A stretch of 64,000 nucleotides of DNA from Sporocytophaga myxococcoides (lineage in GTDB: Bacteria; Bacteroidota; Bacteroidia; Cytophagales; Cytophagaceae), in assembly GCF_000775915.1 (NCBI RefSeq), contig NZ_BBLT01000003.1, positions 310,001-374,000 of the forward strand, read 5' to 3'. Position numbers and translations under genes: made by a program. Below are positions 9,338 through 17,441 of the stretch, one piece after another. Below the pieces are notes generated by a model that saw only the letters and a program-made list of their open reading frames with translations, did not search any database and was not told the origin of the DNA. Numbering within the stretch: the stretch's first letter is position 1; every line of letters begins with the position of its first letter.

Positions 9338-9709
9338 ATGAATATCCTGGAAAAAATTTCGCTATTGTCTGATACCAAGAGATGGTGGTTGACTATTGCA
9401 TTTACATTGATTGTAAATTGTGGGTTATATGTCCTGCTGATTTATTTTGGTCATATTTTTGGATTTGCGGTCTTTGGCATAGTGCCCCTATTTACAGGTT
9501 TAATGGCTACATGGCTCTATGGCTTTTCAAGGAATGTTTCCAGGCTTACTTCCATAGGAATTTCTTTTACAACACTTATTTTTTTGATTTGCCTGCTTGT
9601 TCTGGCAGGAGCATTGACTACCCAGTATTTGCTTTTTATGGTTTTGGTTTCTTTTAATCTTTGTTGGATTGGCAGTATCATAGGTAGAATGTTGGTTACA
9701 AAGAATTAG
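9338..9709 (+). CDS. Small hypothetical membrane protein
   Basis: 123 aa, no recognised family. Four hydrophobic helices are visible, at about residues 17-38, 39-62, 68-92 and 95-118, with a basic N-terminal segment 'LLSDTKRWW'. The composition is that of an inner-membrane protein. It has its own spacer on both sides (over 350 bases upstream, 73 downstream) and no obvious partner. The ATG at 9338 is the first start in the frame that leaves the first helix intact. Confidence 0.6.
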   Translation: MNILEKISLLSDTKRWWLTIAFTLIVNCGLYVLLIYFGHIFGFAVFGIVPLFTGLMATWLYGFSRNVSRLTSIGISFTTLIFLICLLVLAGALTTQYLLFMVLVSFNLCWIGSIIGRMLVTKN

Positions 9710-9782
9710 GTAAAATTCCGATTTCTTTCAAACATTTTCTAGACTTTTAAGTTGTCTTGTTTCAACAAAAAAATGGCACAAA

Positions 9783-10451
9783 ATGATGAAACAATCTCAC
9801 TTAAAATTACTTTTTATCTTTTCTCTTGTATTGCTTTTTTCCTGTGAAACTAAGAAACAAGAATCCGGAACTTCTGACACGACAGCAACAGCTACAGGTG
9901 GCAATGCAGTCTCTCAAGAAGGAGAAGCTGTTTATAAAGTGGATACTGCAAATAGCAGCATAAAATGGACAGGTAAAAAAGTTACCGGTAAACATAACGG
10001 CTCGATCAAAATTCAAAGCGGTGAATTAAAGGTTGTTAATAATGTAATCACCGGTGGAACAATTACAATTGATATGAAATCAATTAAGAACGAAGATTTA
10101 ACAGATAAAGAGAGCAATCAAAAGCTTATCGGACATTTAAAATCTCCTGATTTCTTTGATGTAGAAAAACATCCGACTGCTACCTTTGAAATCCAAAGAT
10201 TAGACGCTGGTAAAGCGGAGAAAGAAGAGGTAGTTACCGGAAAGCTGACTTTAAAAGGAAAAACTGATGAAATCAGTGTACCGGTTAAAATTAACCACCA
10301 AGGAAATGAGTTAACAGCAAAAGGAACTACAGTTATTGACAGAACTAAATGGGATATTCGTTACGGCTCCGGTAAATTTTTTGAAAACTTAGGAGATAAA
10401 GCAATTTATGATGAAGTAGATATTGAGTTTGACCTTAAAGCAACTAAATAG
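9783..10451 (+). CDS. YceI family lipoprotein
   Basis: 222 aa. The first 21 residues are a lipoprotein signal: a basic start, a hydrophobic core and the lipobox 'LLFSC' with Cys21. A Thr/Ser/Ala/Gly-rich linker (about 25-48) follows. The rest is a YceI lipocalin-like beta-barrel: 'VDTANSSIKWTGKKVTGKH' at the start, 'LIGHLKSPDFFDVEKHPTA' in the middle and 'WDIRYGSGKFFENLG' near the end. YceI proteins bind long-chain isoprenoids or amphiphiles in the periplasm; this one is tethered to a membrane. It stands alone between a weak spacer and its own terminator. The adjacent ATG at 9786 is an equally good start. Confidence 0.9.
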   Translation: MMKQSHLKLLFIFSLVLLFSCETKKQESGTSDTTATATGGNAVSQEGEAVYKVDTANSSIKWTGKKVTGKHNGSIKIQSGELKVVNNVITGGTITIDMKSIKNEDLTDKESNQKLIGHLKSPDFFDVEKHPTATFEIQRLDAGKAEKEEVVTGKLTLKGKTDEISVPVKINHQGNELTAKGTTVIDRTKWDIRYGSGKFFENLGDKAIYDEVDIEFDLKATK

Positions 10452-10478
10452 TTTTAAAGAAAATATTATTCCTTTATG

Positions 10479-10508
10479 AATCCTCTGGGAAAACCGGAGG
10501 ATTTTTTT
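10479..10508 (+). terminator. Intrinsic terminator after the YceI gene
   Basis: AATCCTC (10479-10485) pairs with GAGGATT (10497-10503), with further pairing possible in the loop, followed directly by seven T. Confidence 0.85.
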
Positions 10509-10596
10509 GTTCAGGGCATTTTTGAAAGTTCATAACATAAACCATTCCTGCTGGTTTGTTTTTCTTAATCATTGATAATCTTTATTAATTTACGCT

Positions 10597-11652
10597 ATGA
10601 GAATGAACTTTACTCAATTAAAGAAAGTGATTTTTGTATTTGCATCTGTTCTCCTTCCTACAGGGTGTTTGTATGCTCAGTTTTCTACTGCATTAGTTCA
10701 GGTAATTCATAATGCCGCAGATCCTCAGCTTCTTACAGTCGACGTCTATCTCAGTGACATATTATGGGCTGACAATGTTCAGTTCAGGCAGGCGAGTGAA
10801 TTTGAAACTGTTATTGCCGATGTGCCCATTAAAATTGATATCGCTCCTGCAAACAGTACAAGCTCTGCCGATGCTATTTATAGTACTACAGTTACTCTGG
10901 CTCCCGGTACAAAAAATATCATTATGGCAACTGGTGTAGTAGGAACCGGGTTTGCGCCAAACCCTGAAAATAAAGACATTGCTTTTACTCTAAAGGTCTT
11001 TAATGCCGCCAAAGACATAGCTACCGATCCTTCTACTGTGGAAGTTAACTTCTGGCATGGCAGCACAGATACTCCTGTATTGAATGTTGTAACGGGAGAT
11101 GGTGACACCTTAGTGAAATCCATTGGATATAACCTTAATGCAAATTATGATGTCCTCAGCCCTGGCAGTTATAATATATATCTTACCAGCACTTATAATA
11201 AAGAAGATACTTTAGGTGCATTTTCTGCAGACCTAAGTGGCTATGCAGGACAAGCAATTATGATATTTGCAAGCGGCTTTCTGAATCCTTTGCAAAACAA
11301 TGATGGGCCAGCATTAGCTTTATATGCTGCTTTGCCTGACGGAGAAGTTGTTGCTCTTAATAATATTATCGCTGGTGTTAAAGCTTCTGGTTCGTCTTTC
11401 CAGAAACTTTTGGCTTATCCTGTACCATCAACTGATCAGCTTACTCTGGAAATAGAAAATGATACTCCAGGAATGGCTGAAATTGAGTTGGTAAATATGT
11501 ATGGAAATGTTGTAAATCCTTCTGTTGTTTATCTTTCTTCTGGAAGGAATATTGTAAATGTGAATTTAAGCAATGTTGCCAATGGTCAGTATTTTGTTAA
11601 GATAATTGGGAAAAACAGAATGGGGACCGCTCGCTGTGAAGTATTAAAATAA
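10597..11652 (+). CDS. DUF4397 domain protein with T9SS sorting domain
   Basis: 351 aa. A signal peptide of about 27 residues ends near 'GCLYAQF'. The N-terminal two thirds match DUF4397, a duplicated beta-sandwich found in secreted bacterial proteins: 'LVQVIHNAADPQLLTVDVYL', then a second copy beginning around 'VEVNFWHGSTDTPVLNVV'. The last 80 residues are a T9SS type A C-terminal domain: 'LLAYPVPSTDQLTLEIE', 'ELVNMYGNVV' and 'VANGQYFVKIIG'. The protein is therefore likely displayed on or released from the cell surface. The function of DUF4397 is unknown. An ATG two codons downstream (10603) is an alternative start. Confidence 0.85.
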   Translation: MRMNFTQLKKVIFVFASVLLPTGCLYAQFSTALVQVIHNAADPQLLTVDVYLSDILWADNVQFRQASEFETVIADVPIKIDIAPANSTSSADAIYSTTVTLAPGTKNIIMATGVVGTGFAPNPENKDIAFTLKVFNAAKDIATDPSTVEVNFWHGSTDTPVLNVVTGDGDTLVKSIGYNLNANYDVLSPGSYNIYLTSTYNKEDTLGAFSADLSGYAGQAIMIFASGFLNPLQNNDGPALALYAALPDGEVVALNNIIAGVKASGSSFQKLLAYPVPSTDQLTLEIENDTPGMAEIELVNMYGNVVNPSVVYLSSGRNIVNVNLSNVANGQYFVKIIGKNRMGTARCEVLK

Positions 11653-11667
11653 TCAGAATTACGATTA

Positions 11668-11705
11668 AAGGAGCTTCTGGAAATTATTCAGAGGCTCCTT
11701 TATTT
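11668..11705 (+). terminator. Intrinsic terminator after the DUF4397 gene
   Basis: AAAGGAGC (11668-11675) pairs with GCTCCTTT (11694-11701) around an 18-base loop, followed by ATTTTTAT. It separates the single-gene region from the urea island. Confidence 0.8.
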
Positions 11706-11997
11706 TTATAGTCTCATTTTTTGTGTCTTGCTCTTAGGCAGGTTGTTTTTTGTGTTTTATCTAAAAAAAGTTTTTTGTCGCTTTTCTCCTTACCCAATAG
11801 ATCCATACTTTTTGATTGTATGTATAAAGGCCAGGTATAATGGGGTGTTAATTTTCCAACTTTAGTTTGATGTTTTAAGTCGTTATGATTCCATTATTAT
11901 TTAATTTGTATGTATCTTTTTTGCAAATAGGTGTTAAATTTAGACTGTTTTAGTTTTTTTTTGTTAAAATTTTAATTTTCATGATAAATAATTGACT

Positions 11998-12016
11998 ACG
12001 TTTATGAACGTAAGTA
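11998..12016. promoter_or_regulatory. Palindrome ACGTT-TATG-AACGT followed by AAGTA (putative operator)
   Basis: A perfect 5-bp inverted repeat with a 4-base spacer ends in ACGTAAGTA, the same nine bases found twice more close to the porin start. It reads as a likely protein-binding site for the urea island; the binding protein is unknown. Confidence 0.35.
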
Positions 12017-12169
12017 GTTTGCTCAATAGATATTCCTTATTTTGTTCATGAAAGTATTTTATGATTCTATTAATTGTTATTGTTCCTTAATTTATGTCAA
12101 TATTTGTACTAGTATTATTTAAAAAAGTATAAATATGAATTATTATAGAATTTTTTAAAGTCATTTTGA

Positions 12170-12212
12170 AATACGTAAGTACTTTAATATAATTGTTTAA
12201 AATACGTAAGTA
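12170..12212. promoter_or_regulatory. Direct repeat AATACGTAAGTA x2 (putative operator)
   Basis: The 12-mer AATACGTAAGTA occurs at 12170-12181 and again at 12201-12212, start-to-start 31 bases, i.e. about three helical turns, so both lie on one face of the DNA. Each contains the palindrome TACGTA. The second copy ends 30 bases before the porin ATG, where a repressor, or an activator next to polymerase, could act. Inference: the control site of the urea/urease transcript. Confidence 0.45.
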
Positions 12213-12242
12213 TTCTAGTTGAACAATTAAATAAGGACACAA

Positions 12243-13631
12243 ATGATGAAAACAATTAAACTTTTACCGACAGCTTTTTGCATGGCTGCCCTGTCGCTGG
12301 GGTTAAACACTGGCGCTTTTTCAAAAGGAGAAGATTTTGAAGAAAAAGAAAAAAATTCATCAGGAACGGATGTAAACTCTACAGTTTCCGGTCCTTTCAG
12401 AAAAAAGACAGGAATCCCTACCGGGAGTAATTTTCAAAAGGCACCTGTCAATACTTTTATTATGAGAGAAATGCCTTCTCATTATTTTAGGACTGATAAA
12501 GAAGAGAAAGCTGATTCAGTACCCTTTAAACCATCTATAAGTGTAGGTTCTATTGTTCACATGTTTGCATCTTCGCAACAGACAGGGTTTGGATCAAACA
12601 CCAACTATGGTGAAGCTGGTAGCGACTGGAATAAGGGAATCACTTTATACAGAGCCAGGGTACTTGTCGGTGGACAACTTTCAAAAAAAGGAGCTTTCTT
12701 TCTTGAAACGGATATTCCTTCACCAATAGGAGTAAGACTAGACTCAAGCACTAAAAATGTAAAAGTATCACCCATAATACTTGATGCACAGTATGAGCAT
12801 ACTTTCAATGAGCATATAATGCTTGTAGCTGGTATGCAACTTGTGTCTCATAACAGGAACGGGCTTCAGGGAGCAGCATCTCTGATGGCCAATGATTTTA
12901 CTTATTATCAATACCCATACAATCTCTTTGCAAATGACCCGCTGCAAGGAAACTTTGGTCGTGATCTTGGATTGAATGCGAGAGGATTTTTCCTGAAGAA
13001 AAAGCTAGAGTATCGTTTCGGTATTTTTTCAGGAAGAAGATTTGACGATAAAGCTCCTTTTAGAACTGTCGGTAGAGTCGTTTATAACTTCCTTGATCCG
13101 GAGCAGGACTACTACTATGCAGGAACTAAACTTGGAGCCGGTAAGACTGTAGCGCTTGGTGCAGGTTTTGATGCTCAGGCTACATATTATAATGTGGGAG
13201 CGGACTTGTTTGTTGATGTGCCCGTTTCAAAAGCAGGTTCTGTAACGCTTAACTCTGCATTTACCTACATGTCCGGAGGTTCTAAGACAGATACGAAATA
13301 TAGTTTTGCTAAAATGATCCCTCAGCAAACTGTATCATTCCTTGAACTTGGCTACTACTTTAAAGACATAAAGGTTCAACCATGGATCAGATTTGAGAAT
13401 AAGGCAGTAAGTGCTACTAAAGAACAGGCCGAAGGAAATACGACTACATACAACAAACTTCAAGGTGGAACTGTATTTGGCGGTGGTGTTAACTACTTCT
13501 TCAATGGATATGGTACAAACGTAAGATTGTCTTATACGACATTCACAAAAGGAGTTCCACAGGATTCAGGAGAAATTTCCAACAAGACTTATGGACAGTT
13601 GTGGTGCCAGCTGCAGTTCTTTATTTTCTAA
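12243..13631 (+). CDS. Outer-membrane porin of the urea island
   Basis: 462 aa. A signal peptide (about residues 1-28, 'ALSLGLNTGAFSKG') is followed by a polar Lys/Glu/Ser linker and then a long series of amphipathic beta strands ending in 'YGQLWCQLQFFIF', with the terminal aromatic residue expected of an outer-membrane barrel. Strands such as 'RFGIFSGRRFDDKAPFRTVG' resemble the phosphate-selective porin O/P superfamily, but the specific family cannot be fixed by eye. As the first gene of the urea transporter/urease run, with only 74 bases to the nickel permease gene, its likely role is diffusion of urea, or possibly nickel chelates, across the outer membrane. That role is inferred from position only. 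Confidence 0.75.
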   Translation: MMKTIKLLPTAFCMAALSLGLNTGAFSKGEDFEEKEKNSSGTDVNSTVSGPFRKKTGIPTGSNFQKAPVNTFIMREMPSHYFRTDKEEKADSVPFKPSISVGSIVHMFASSQQTGFGSNTNYGEAGSDWNKGITLYRARVLVGGQLSKKGAFFLETDIPSPIGVRLDSSTKNVKVSPIILDAQYEHTFNEHIMLVAGMQLVSHNRNGLQGAASLMANDFTYYQYPYNLFANDPLQGNFGRDLGLNARGFFLKKKLEYRFGIFSGRRFDDKAPFRTVGRVVYNFLDPEQDYYYAGTKLGAGKTVALGAGFDAQATYYNVGADLFVDVPVSKAGSVTLNSAFTYMSGGSKTDTKYSFAKMIPQQTVSFLELGYYFKDIKVQPWIRFENKAVSATKEQAEGNTTTYNKLQGGTVFGGGVNYFFNGYGTNVRLSYTTFTKGVPQDSGEISNKTYGQLWCQLQFFIF

Positions 13632-13705
13632 AGATTTCAAAACTTAATAATCCAATGTCCCCTTAGGGGGAATGAATCAAGATAAAGCAATCCATTAGCT
13701 CTTAT

Positions 13706-14278
13706 ATGATAACACCTTTACTTATAGGCTTAAGCCATTCAATGGAAACAGATCATGTAGTGGCTGTTGGTAATCTTGTTCAAATCAGACGAAGCTTCCG
13801 GGAAGAAGCGATATTAGGCGCAACCTGGGGTTTGGGTCATACATGCTCTGTTATCATCGGGGCTCTTTCTATATCATTTGTTAAAAACTTTATTGCCTTT
13901 CCCGAGCATTTTTCTTTTGAACTTTTTGTAGGAGTGATGATGGTATTGATTGGAATCTATCGCCTATATATTCTTAAAAGAAAGGAAAAGAACTCTTCAG
14001 GTAACAAGACTTTGTTCTTCAATGTTGGAGTTGTTCACGGCCTTGCTGGTAGTGGATCTATCGCTGCCATGCTCGCAGGCCTTGCTGAGAACCGACAGGA
14101 GCAAATACTTTTCCTGATGCTGTTTGGACTAGGTACAATAGTAGGCATGGGAATTATTGCAGCTTCCATCACAAGACTAAAGTTTTTACATCCCAGGTAT
14201 CTGACATGGTTTTCATGTCTTATTGCTGCTTGTTCATTCATCTATGGTATCAAAATAATTATCGGACAACTTTACTAA
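13706..14278 (+). CDS. ureH: UreH/NiCoT-type nickel permease
   Basis: 190 aa, six predicted membrane helices. The first helix carries HX4DH ('HSMETDHVVAVG'), the metal-selectivity signature of nickel/cobalt transporters, and the next carries 'GLGHTCSVI', the second NiCoT-type motif. 'VVHGLAGSGSIAAML' in the middle is the typical repeat of UreH/HupE-like permeases. Length and start match short UreH proteins, which begin directly with the HX4DH helix. It would bring Ni2+ into the cytoplasm for urease. It lies between the porin and urtA (25 bases before urtA). Cobalt specificity cannot be excluded by sequence alone, but the urease context favours nickel. Confidence 0.85.
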   Translation: MITPLLIGLSHSMETDHVVAVGNLVQIRRSFREEAILGATWGLGHTCSVIIGALSISFVKNFIAFPEHFSFELFVGVMMVLIGIYRLYILKRKEKNSSGNKTLFFNVGVVHGLAGSGSIAAMLAGLAENRQEQILFLMLFGLGTIVGMGIIAASITRLKFLHPRYLTWFSCLIAACSFIYGIKIIIGQLY

Positions 14279-14303
14279 AATACTAACTCTAACAACGACT
14301 CGT

Positions 14304-15635
14304 ATGAAAACACCATTTAAATCAAAGACTTTGTATAAGTTTCTGTCGCTCATGCTGGCTGCTGGCCTCTTGTTTTCTTCATGTTCAGGATCGAAAGACT
14401 CCGCATCGGAACAAGAAAAATCAGCAGAAGCTGCATCAGGAGAAACCATTAAAATCGGAGTATTGCACTCATTGAGTGGTACTATGGCTATCTCTGAAGT
14501 TTCTCTTAAAGATGTTATAGAAATGGCAGTGGAGGAAATCAATGCTTCCGGTGGTGTGCTTGGTAAAAAGGTAGAGCCTGTTATTGTAGACCCTGCATCT
14601 GACTGGGATCTATTTGCGGAAAAGTCAAAAGAACTTATACTTGACAAAAAGGTGGCTGCTGTATTCGGCTGCTGGACTTCAGTGTCAAGAAAGTCTGTGT
14701 TGCCAGTATTTGAAGAACATAACAGTCTTTTGTTTTATCCTGTGCAATATGAGGGTGAAGAATGTTCTGCAAACGTAATCTATTCAGGTGCTACTCCAAA
14801 CCAGCAGTTGATACCAGCTGCTGAATATCTTATGAGTGAAAAAGGCGGTGGATATAAGAAGTTCTATTTGCTAGGAACAGATTATGTGTTTCCTAGAACA
14901 GCTAATAAAATCCTTAAAGCATTCCTTCTTTCAAAAGGGGTTCCTAAAGAAAATATCATCGAAGAATATACTCCTTTTCATCATCAGGATTATCAGACTA
15001 TTGTTTCTAAAGTGAAGAAGTTTGCAGCTGGCGGAAAAGCATGTGTATTAAGTACTGTAAACGGTGACTCTAACGTGCCATTCTATAAAGAATTCGCAAA
15101 TCAGGGACTTACTGCAGCGATGTGTCCTATCATGGCATTCTCTGTTGCAGAAGATGAGTTGCGTTCAATGGATACAGAATTTCTTGTAGGCCACTTAGCT
15201 GCATGGAATTATTATCAGTCTGTTGAGTCTCCCGAGAACAAACTTTTTGTGGAGAACTTTAAAAAATTCTGTGAGAAAAAAGGATTACCAGGTGGCAAAA
15301 GCCGTGTGACTGACGATCCTATCTGCTGGGCTTATACTGATATCTATCTTTGGAAAAATGCTGTAGAAAAAGCGGGTACTACTGAAATAGAAAAAATGCG
15401 GCCTGCATTATATGGTCTTGAATTCAAATCACCAGGGGGCCTTGTTAAAATGAGTGAGAAAAATCATCACCTTGCTAAGCCTGTAATGATTGGAGAAATA
15501 AGAAGCGACGGTCAGTTTGATATCATCTGGAAAACAGATGGTCTTGTTGAGCCAGAACCATGGTCTAAACTAACATCCCCTGACAAAGATTGCGATCACG
15601 TAAGTCATGGTGGTACATATACTCTTAATGATTAA
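14304..15635 (+). CDS. urtA: Urea ABC transporter substrate-binding lipoprotein UrtA
   Basis: 443 aa. A lipoprotein signal with lipobox 'FSSC' (Cys27) tethers it to a membrane. The mature protein is a Leu/Ile/Val-binding-like periplasmic protein of the UrtA type: 'TIKIGVLHSLSGTMAISE' at the start, 'VEEINASGGVLGKKVEPVIV' next, 'AVFGCWTSVSRKSVLPVFEE', 'LFYPVQYEGEECS' and 'KFYLLGTDYVFPRTANK'. These motifs are strongly conserved in urea/short-chain-amide binding proteins. It precedes urtBCDE and urease, so urea is the expected ligand. Two hairpins lie between it and urtB, which would favour more UrtA than permease. Confidence 0.95.
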   Translation: MKTPFKSKTLYKFLSLMLAAGLLFSSCSGSKDSASEQEKSAEAASGETIKIGVLHSLSGTMAISEVSLKDVIEMAVEEINASGGVLGKKVEPVIVDPASDWDLFAEKSKELILDKKVAAVFGCWTSVSRKSVLPVFEEHNSLLFYPVQYEGEECSANVIYSGATPNQQLIPAAEYLMSEKGGGYKKFYLLGTDYVFPRTANKILKAFLLSKGVPKENIIEEYTPFHHQDYQTIVSKVKKFAAGGKACVLSTVNGDSNVPFYKEFANQGLTAAMCPIMAFSVAEDELRSMDTEFLVGHLAAWNYYQSVESPENKLFVENFKKFCEKKGLPGGKSRVTDDPICWAYTDIYLWKNAVEKAGTTEIEKMRPALYGLEFKSPGGLVKMSEKNHHLAKPVMIGEIRSDGQFDIIWKTDGLVEPEPWSKLTSPDKDCDHVSHGGTYTLND

Positions 15636-15652
15636 TTGTTAGTTGAGTAAAT

Positions 15653-15675
15653 AGTCATCAGTAACTCTGATGACT
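15653..15675 (+). terminator. Hairpin downstream of urtA
   Basis: AGTCATCAG (15653-15661) and CTGATGACT (15667-15675) form a perfect 9-bp stem with a 5-base loop. No T tract follows, so it may protect the urtA mRNA 3' end rather than terminate. Confidence 0.6.
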
Positions 15676-15689
15676 TGTAAAGGTAGATT

Positions 15690-15736
15690 TACCGGCTGTA
15701 TGAGGAACTCAAAAGCCAAGTGCAGCCGGTTTTAAA
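15690..15736 (+). terminator. Second hairpin between urtA and urtB (possible attenuator)
   Basis: ACCGGCTG pairs with CAGCCGGT (15723-15730) around a 25-base loop, followed by a short T run. It sits 55 bases before urtB. Together with the preceding stem it may cause partial termination and set the ratio of UrtA to the permease and ATPase subunits. Confidence 0.5.
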
Positions 15737-15789
15737 AAGGATTTCGAATACGATTGCTATTAGTTGTGTTTGATTTAATAATTAACCAG

Positions 15790-17421
15790 ATGAAATATAT
15801 TTTCTACTTTCTGTTGGTTTTCGCATTACCATTGCGTTTGCTCGCAGAGTCTAGTGTAAGCGATACTCAGACACAAGTGAATACTCTTATTTCTGGATCA
15901 GATTCACTGAAGGCTGTTGTAATTAATAGTCTAATATCATCTGAGAAAACTGAAGTGTATCCATTGCTTTCTGCAATTAATGATAAGAAGTTATTTATGT
16001 ATAATAACATTCTGATCACACTTGGAGAAAAGCAAACATCAGATGATGGTACCGAAAAATTTAAGCTATTAGAGGTTTATCCAGAGTTCAAGGAGTTGTC
16101 TTCCAACGATGGAAAATCCTTATACCTTCCTATATCAGAATTAAAAGAAGTTGAGTTTAGCAGAAGTTCCAGATTATTGCTTGCTCCGATAACTCCTTAT
16201 CTGAATTTATTAAGTCCTGAAGTTGAAAAGCGAAAGCTTGCCTATTCTCAGTTTCAGGGTTTAAAGGATAAGTCTATCCTGCCAAAGTTATATTCTGCGC
16301 TTGCTCATGAGAAGCATCAGGAAATATTAAGATTGGGAAGGGAAACAATATTTTCAATACAATTGAACTCTTCACCGGAAGCTTCTCATAAAATGTGGAC
16401 TGATAGTCTTACATTGAATTGGGGACCTAACACTCAATCTATTCTTGAGCAGTACGCAGCGATTCAATCCAATCCAGAGTTAAAGAACTTTGCCTCAGAA
16501 AAAGCTGAGGAGTTACAATCAAAGCATGAAAGATTAAGAATGTTCCAGAATTTGTTCAGTGGATTAAGTCTTGGAAGTATTCTTATTATGATTGCGCTGG
16601 GGCTTTCAATTGTTTATGGGCTTGCTGGCGTAATCAACATGGCTCATGGTGAATTTCTTATGATAGGAGCTTATACTACTTATTGCGTCCAAAATATCAT
16701 GAGTCCGACTTCAGATCTTTTTTTCTGGATATCGCTTCCATTGGCTTTTTTGGTCTCAGGCTTCTGGGGCTTCGTGATAGAAAGATTAATTATCAGACAC
16801 CTTTATTCAAGGCCTTTGGAAAGTATGCTGGCTACCTGGGGGGTTGGTTTGGTACTTGTTCAGATAGCCAGATCATTGTTTGGAGACCTTACTGCAGTCC
16901 GAACTCCTTCAGTTCTTTCAGGTGGGTGGGAGGTTGTACAGCATCTTGTTCTTCCTTATAACAGGTTATTCATCATTTTCCTTAGTGCATTTATGATTAC
17001 GGCCACTTATCTTGTTTTGTACAAATCAAGATTGGGATTACAGATAAGAGCAGTTACACAAAACAGAAGAATGAGTTCATGTCTGGGAATTGAAACCAAT
17101 AAACTTGATGCTATGACATTCTTTTTGGGATCTGGTCTGGCCGGCCTTGCAGGAGCAGCGATGACACTCATAGGTAATGTGGTTCCGGATATGGGACAGA
17201 CTTATATAGTTGACTCTTTCCTTGTTGTGGTGACAGGAGGTGTTGGCAACATTGCAGGTTCAATTGTTTCAGGATTTGGAATAGGGTTTCTGTTTAAAAT
17301 GCTGGAATCATTCTTTCAGGCTGTGTATGGAAAGGTACTCATACTAACTCTGATCATATTGTTCCTTCAGTATAGACCTAAAGGCTTGTTTCCTGATAAA
17401 GGAAGAATTGGTGAAGATTAG
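15790..17421 (+). CDS. urtB: Urea ABC transporter permease UrtB
   Basis: 543 aa from the ATG at 15790, which leads straight into a signal peptide ('YFLLVFALPLRLLAES'); an in-frame TTG at 15754 would add 12 residues ahead of it. As in other UrtB proteins, a long periplasmic N-terminal segment (about 25-245) precedes the LivH-like membrane domain: 'FSGLSLGSILIMIALGLSIV', 'GVINMAHGEFLMIGAY', 'LGIETNKLDAMTFFLGSGLA' and 'VDSFLVVVTGGVGNIAGS'. It forms the inner-membrane channel together with UrtC. The stop is 20 bases before urtC. Confidence 0.93.
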   Translation: MKYIFYFLLVFALPLRLLAESSVSDTQTQVNTLISGSDSLKAVVINSLISSEKTEVYPLLSAINDKKLFMYNNILITLGEKQTSDDGTEKFKLLEVYPEFKELSSNDGKSLYLPISELKEVEFSRSSRLLLAPITPYLNLLSPEVEKRKLAYSQFQGLKDKSILPKLYSALAHEKHQEILRLGRETIFSIQLNSSPEASHKMWTDSLTLNWGPNTQSILEQYAAIQSNPELKNFASEKAEELQSKHERLRMFQNLFSGLSLGSILIMIALGLSIVYGLAGVINMAHGEFLMIGAYTTYCVQNIMSPTSDLFFWISLPLAFLVSGFWGFVIERLIIRHLYSRPLESMLATWGVGLVLVQIARSLFGDLTAVRTPSVLSGGWEVVQHLVLPYNRLFIIFLSAFMITATYLVLYKSRLGLQIRAVTQNRRMSSCLGIETNKLDAMTFFLGSGLAGLAGAAMTLIGNVVPDMGQTYIVDSFLVVVTGGVGNIAGSIVSGFGIGFLFKMLESFFQAVYGKVLILTLIILFLQYRPKGLFPDKGRIGED

Positions 17422-17441
17422 TCAACTTTAAACTTACCGGT

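Larger units (their letters stand above)
11653..12242. other. Long AT-rich leader of the urea island
   Basis: 590 bases with no gene, holding the terminator at 11668-11705 and then more than 500 very AT-rich bases. No ORF with coding character is present. The notable content is three copies of ACGTAAGTA (see separate entries) in the 240 bases before the porin gene. A short 'AAGGA' sits 8-12 bases before the porin ATG. I found no perfect TAnnTTTG; 'AATATTTG' near 12110 is one mismatch away. Confidence 0.6.

Noticed and set aside
13657-13671. CCCCTTAGGGG hairpin between the porin and the nickel permease genes
   Set aside because: The stem is only 4-5 bp with almost no loop and no T tract; too weak to call a terminator.
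14234-14647. 137-codon reverse ORF over the start of urtA
   Set aside because: It is antisense to the well-supported UrtA signal peptide and N-terminal domain, and is low-complexity Ser/Ile/Thr-rich.
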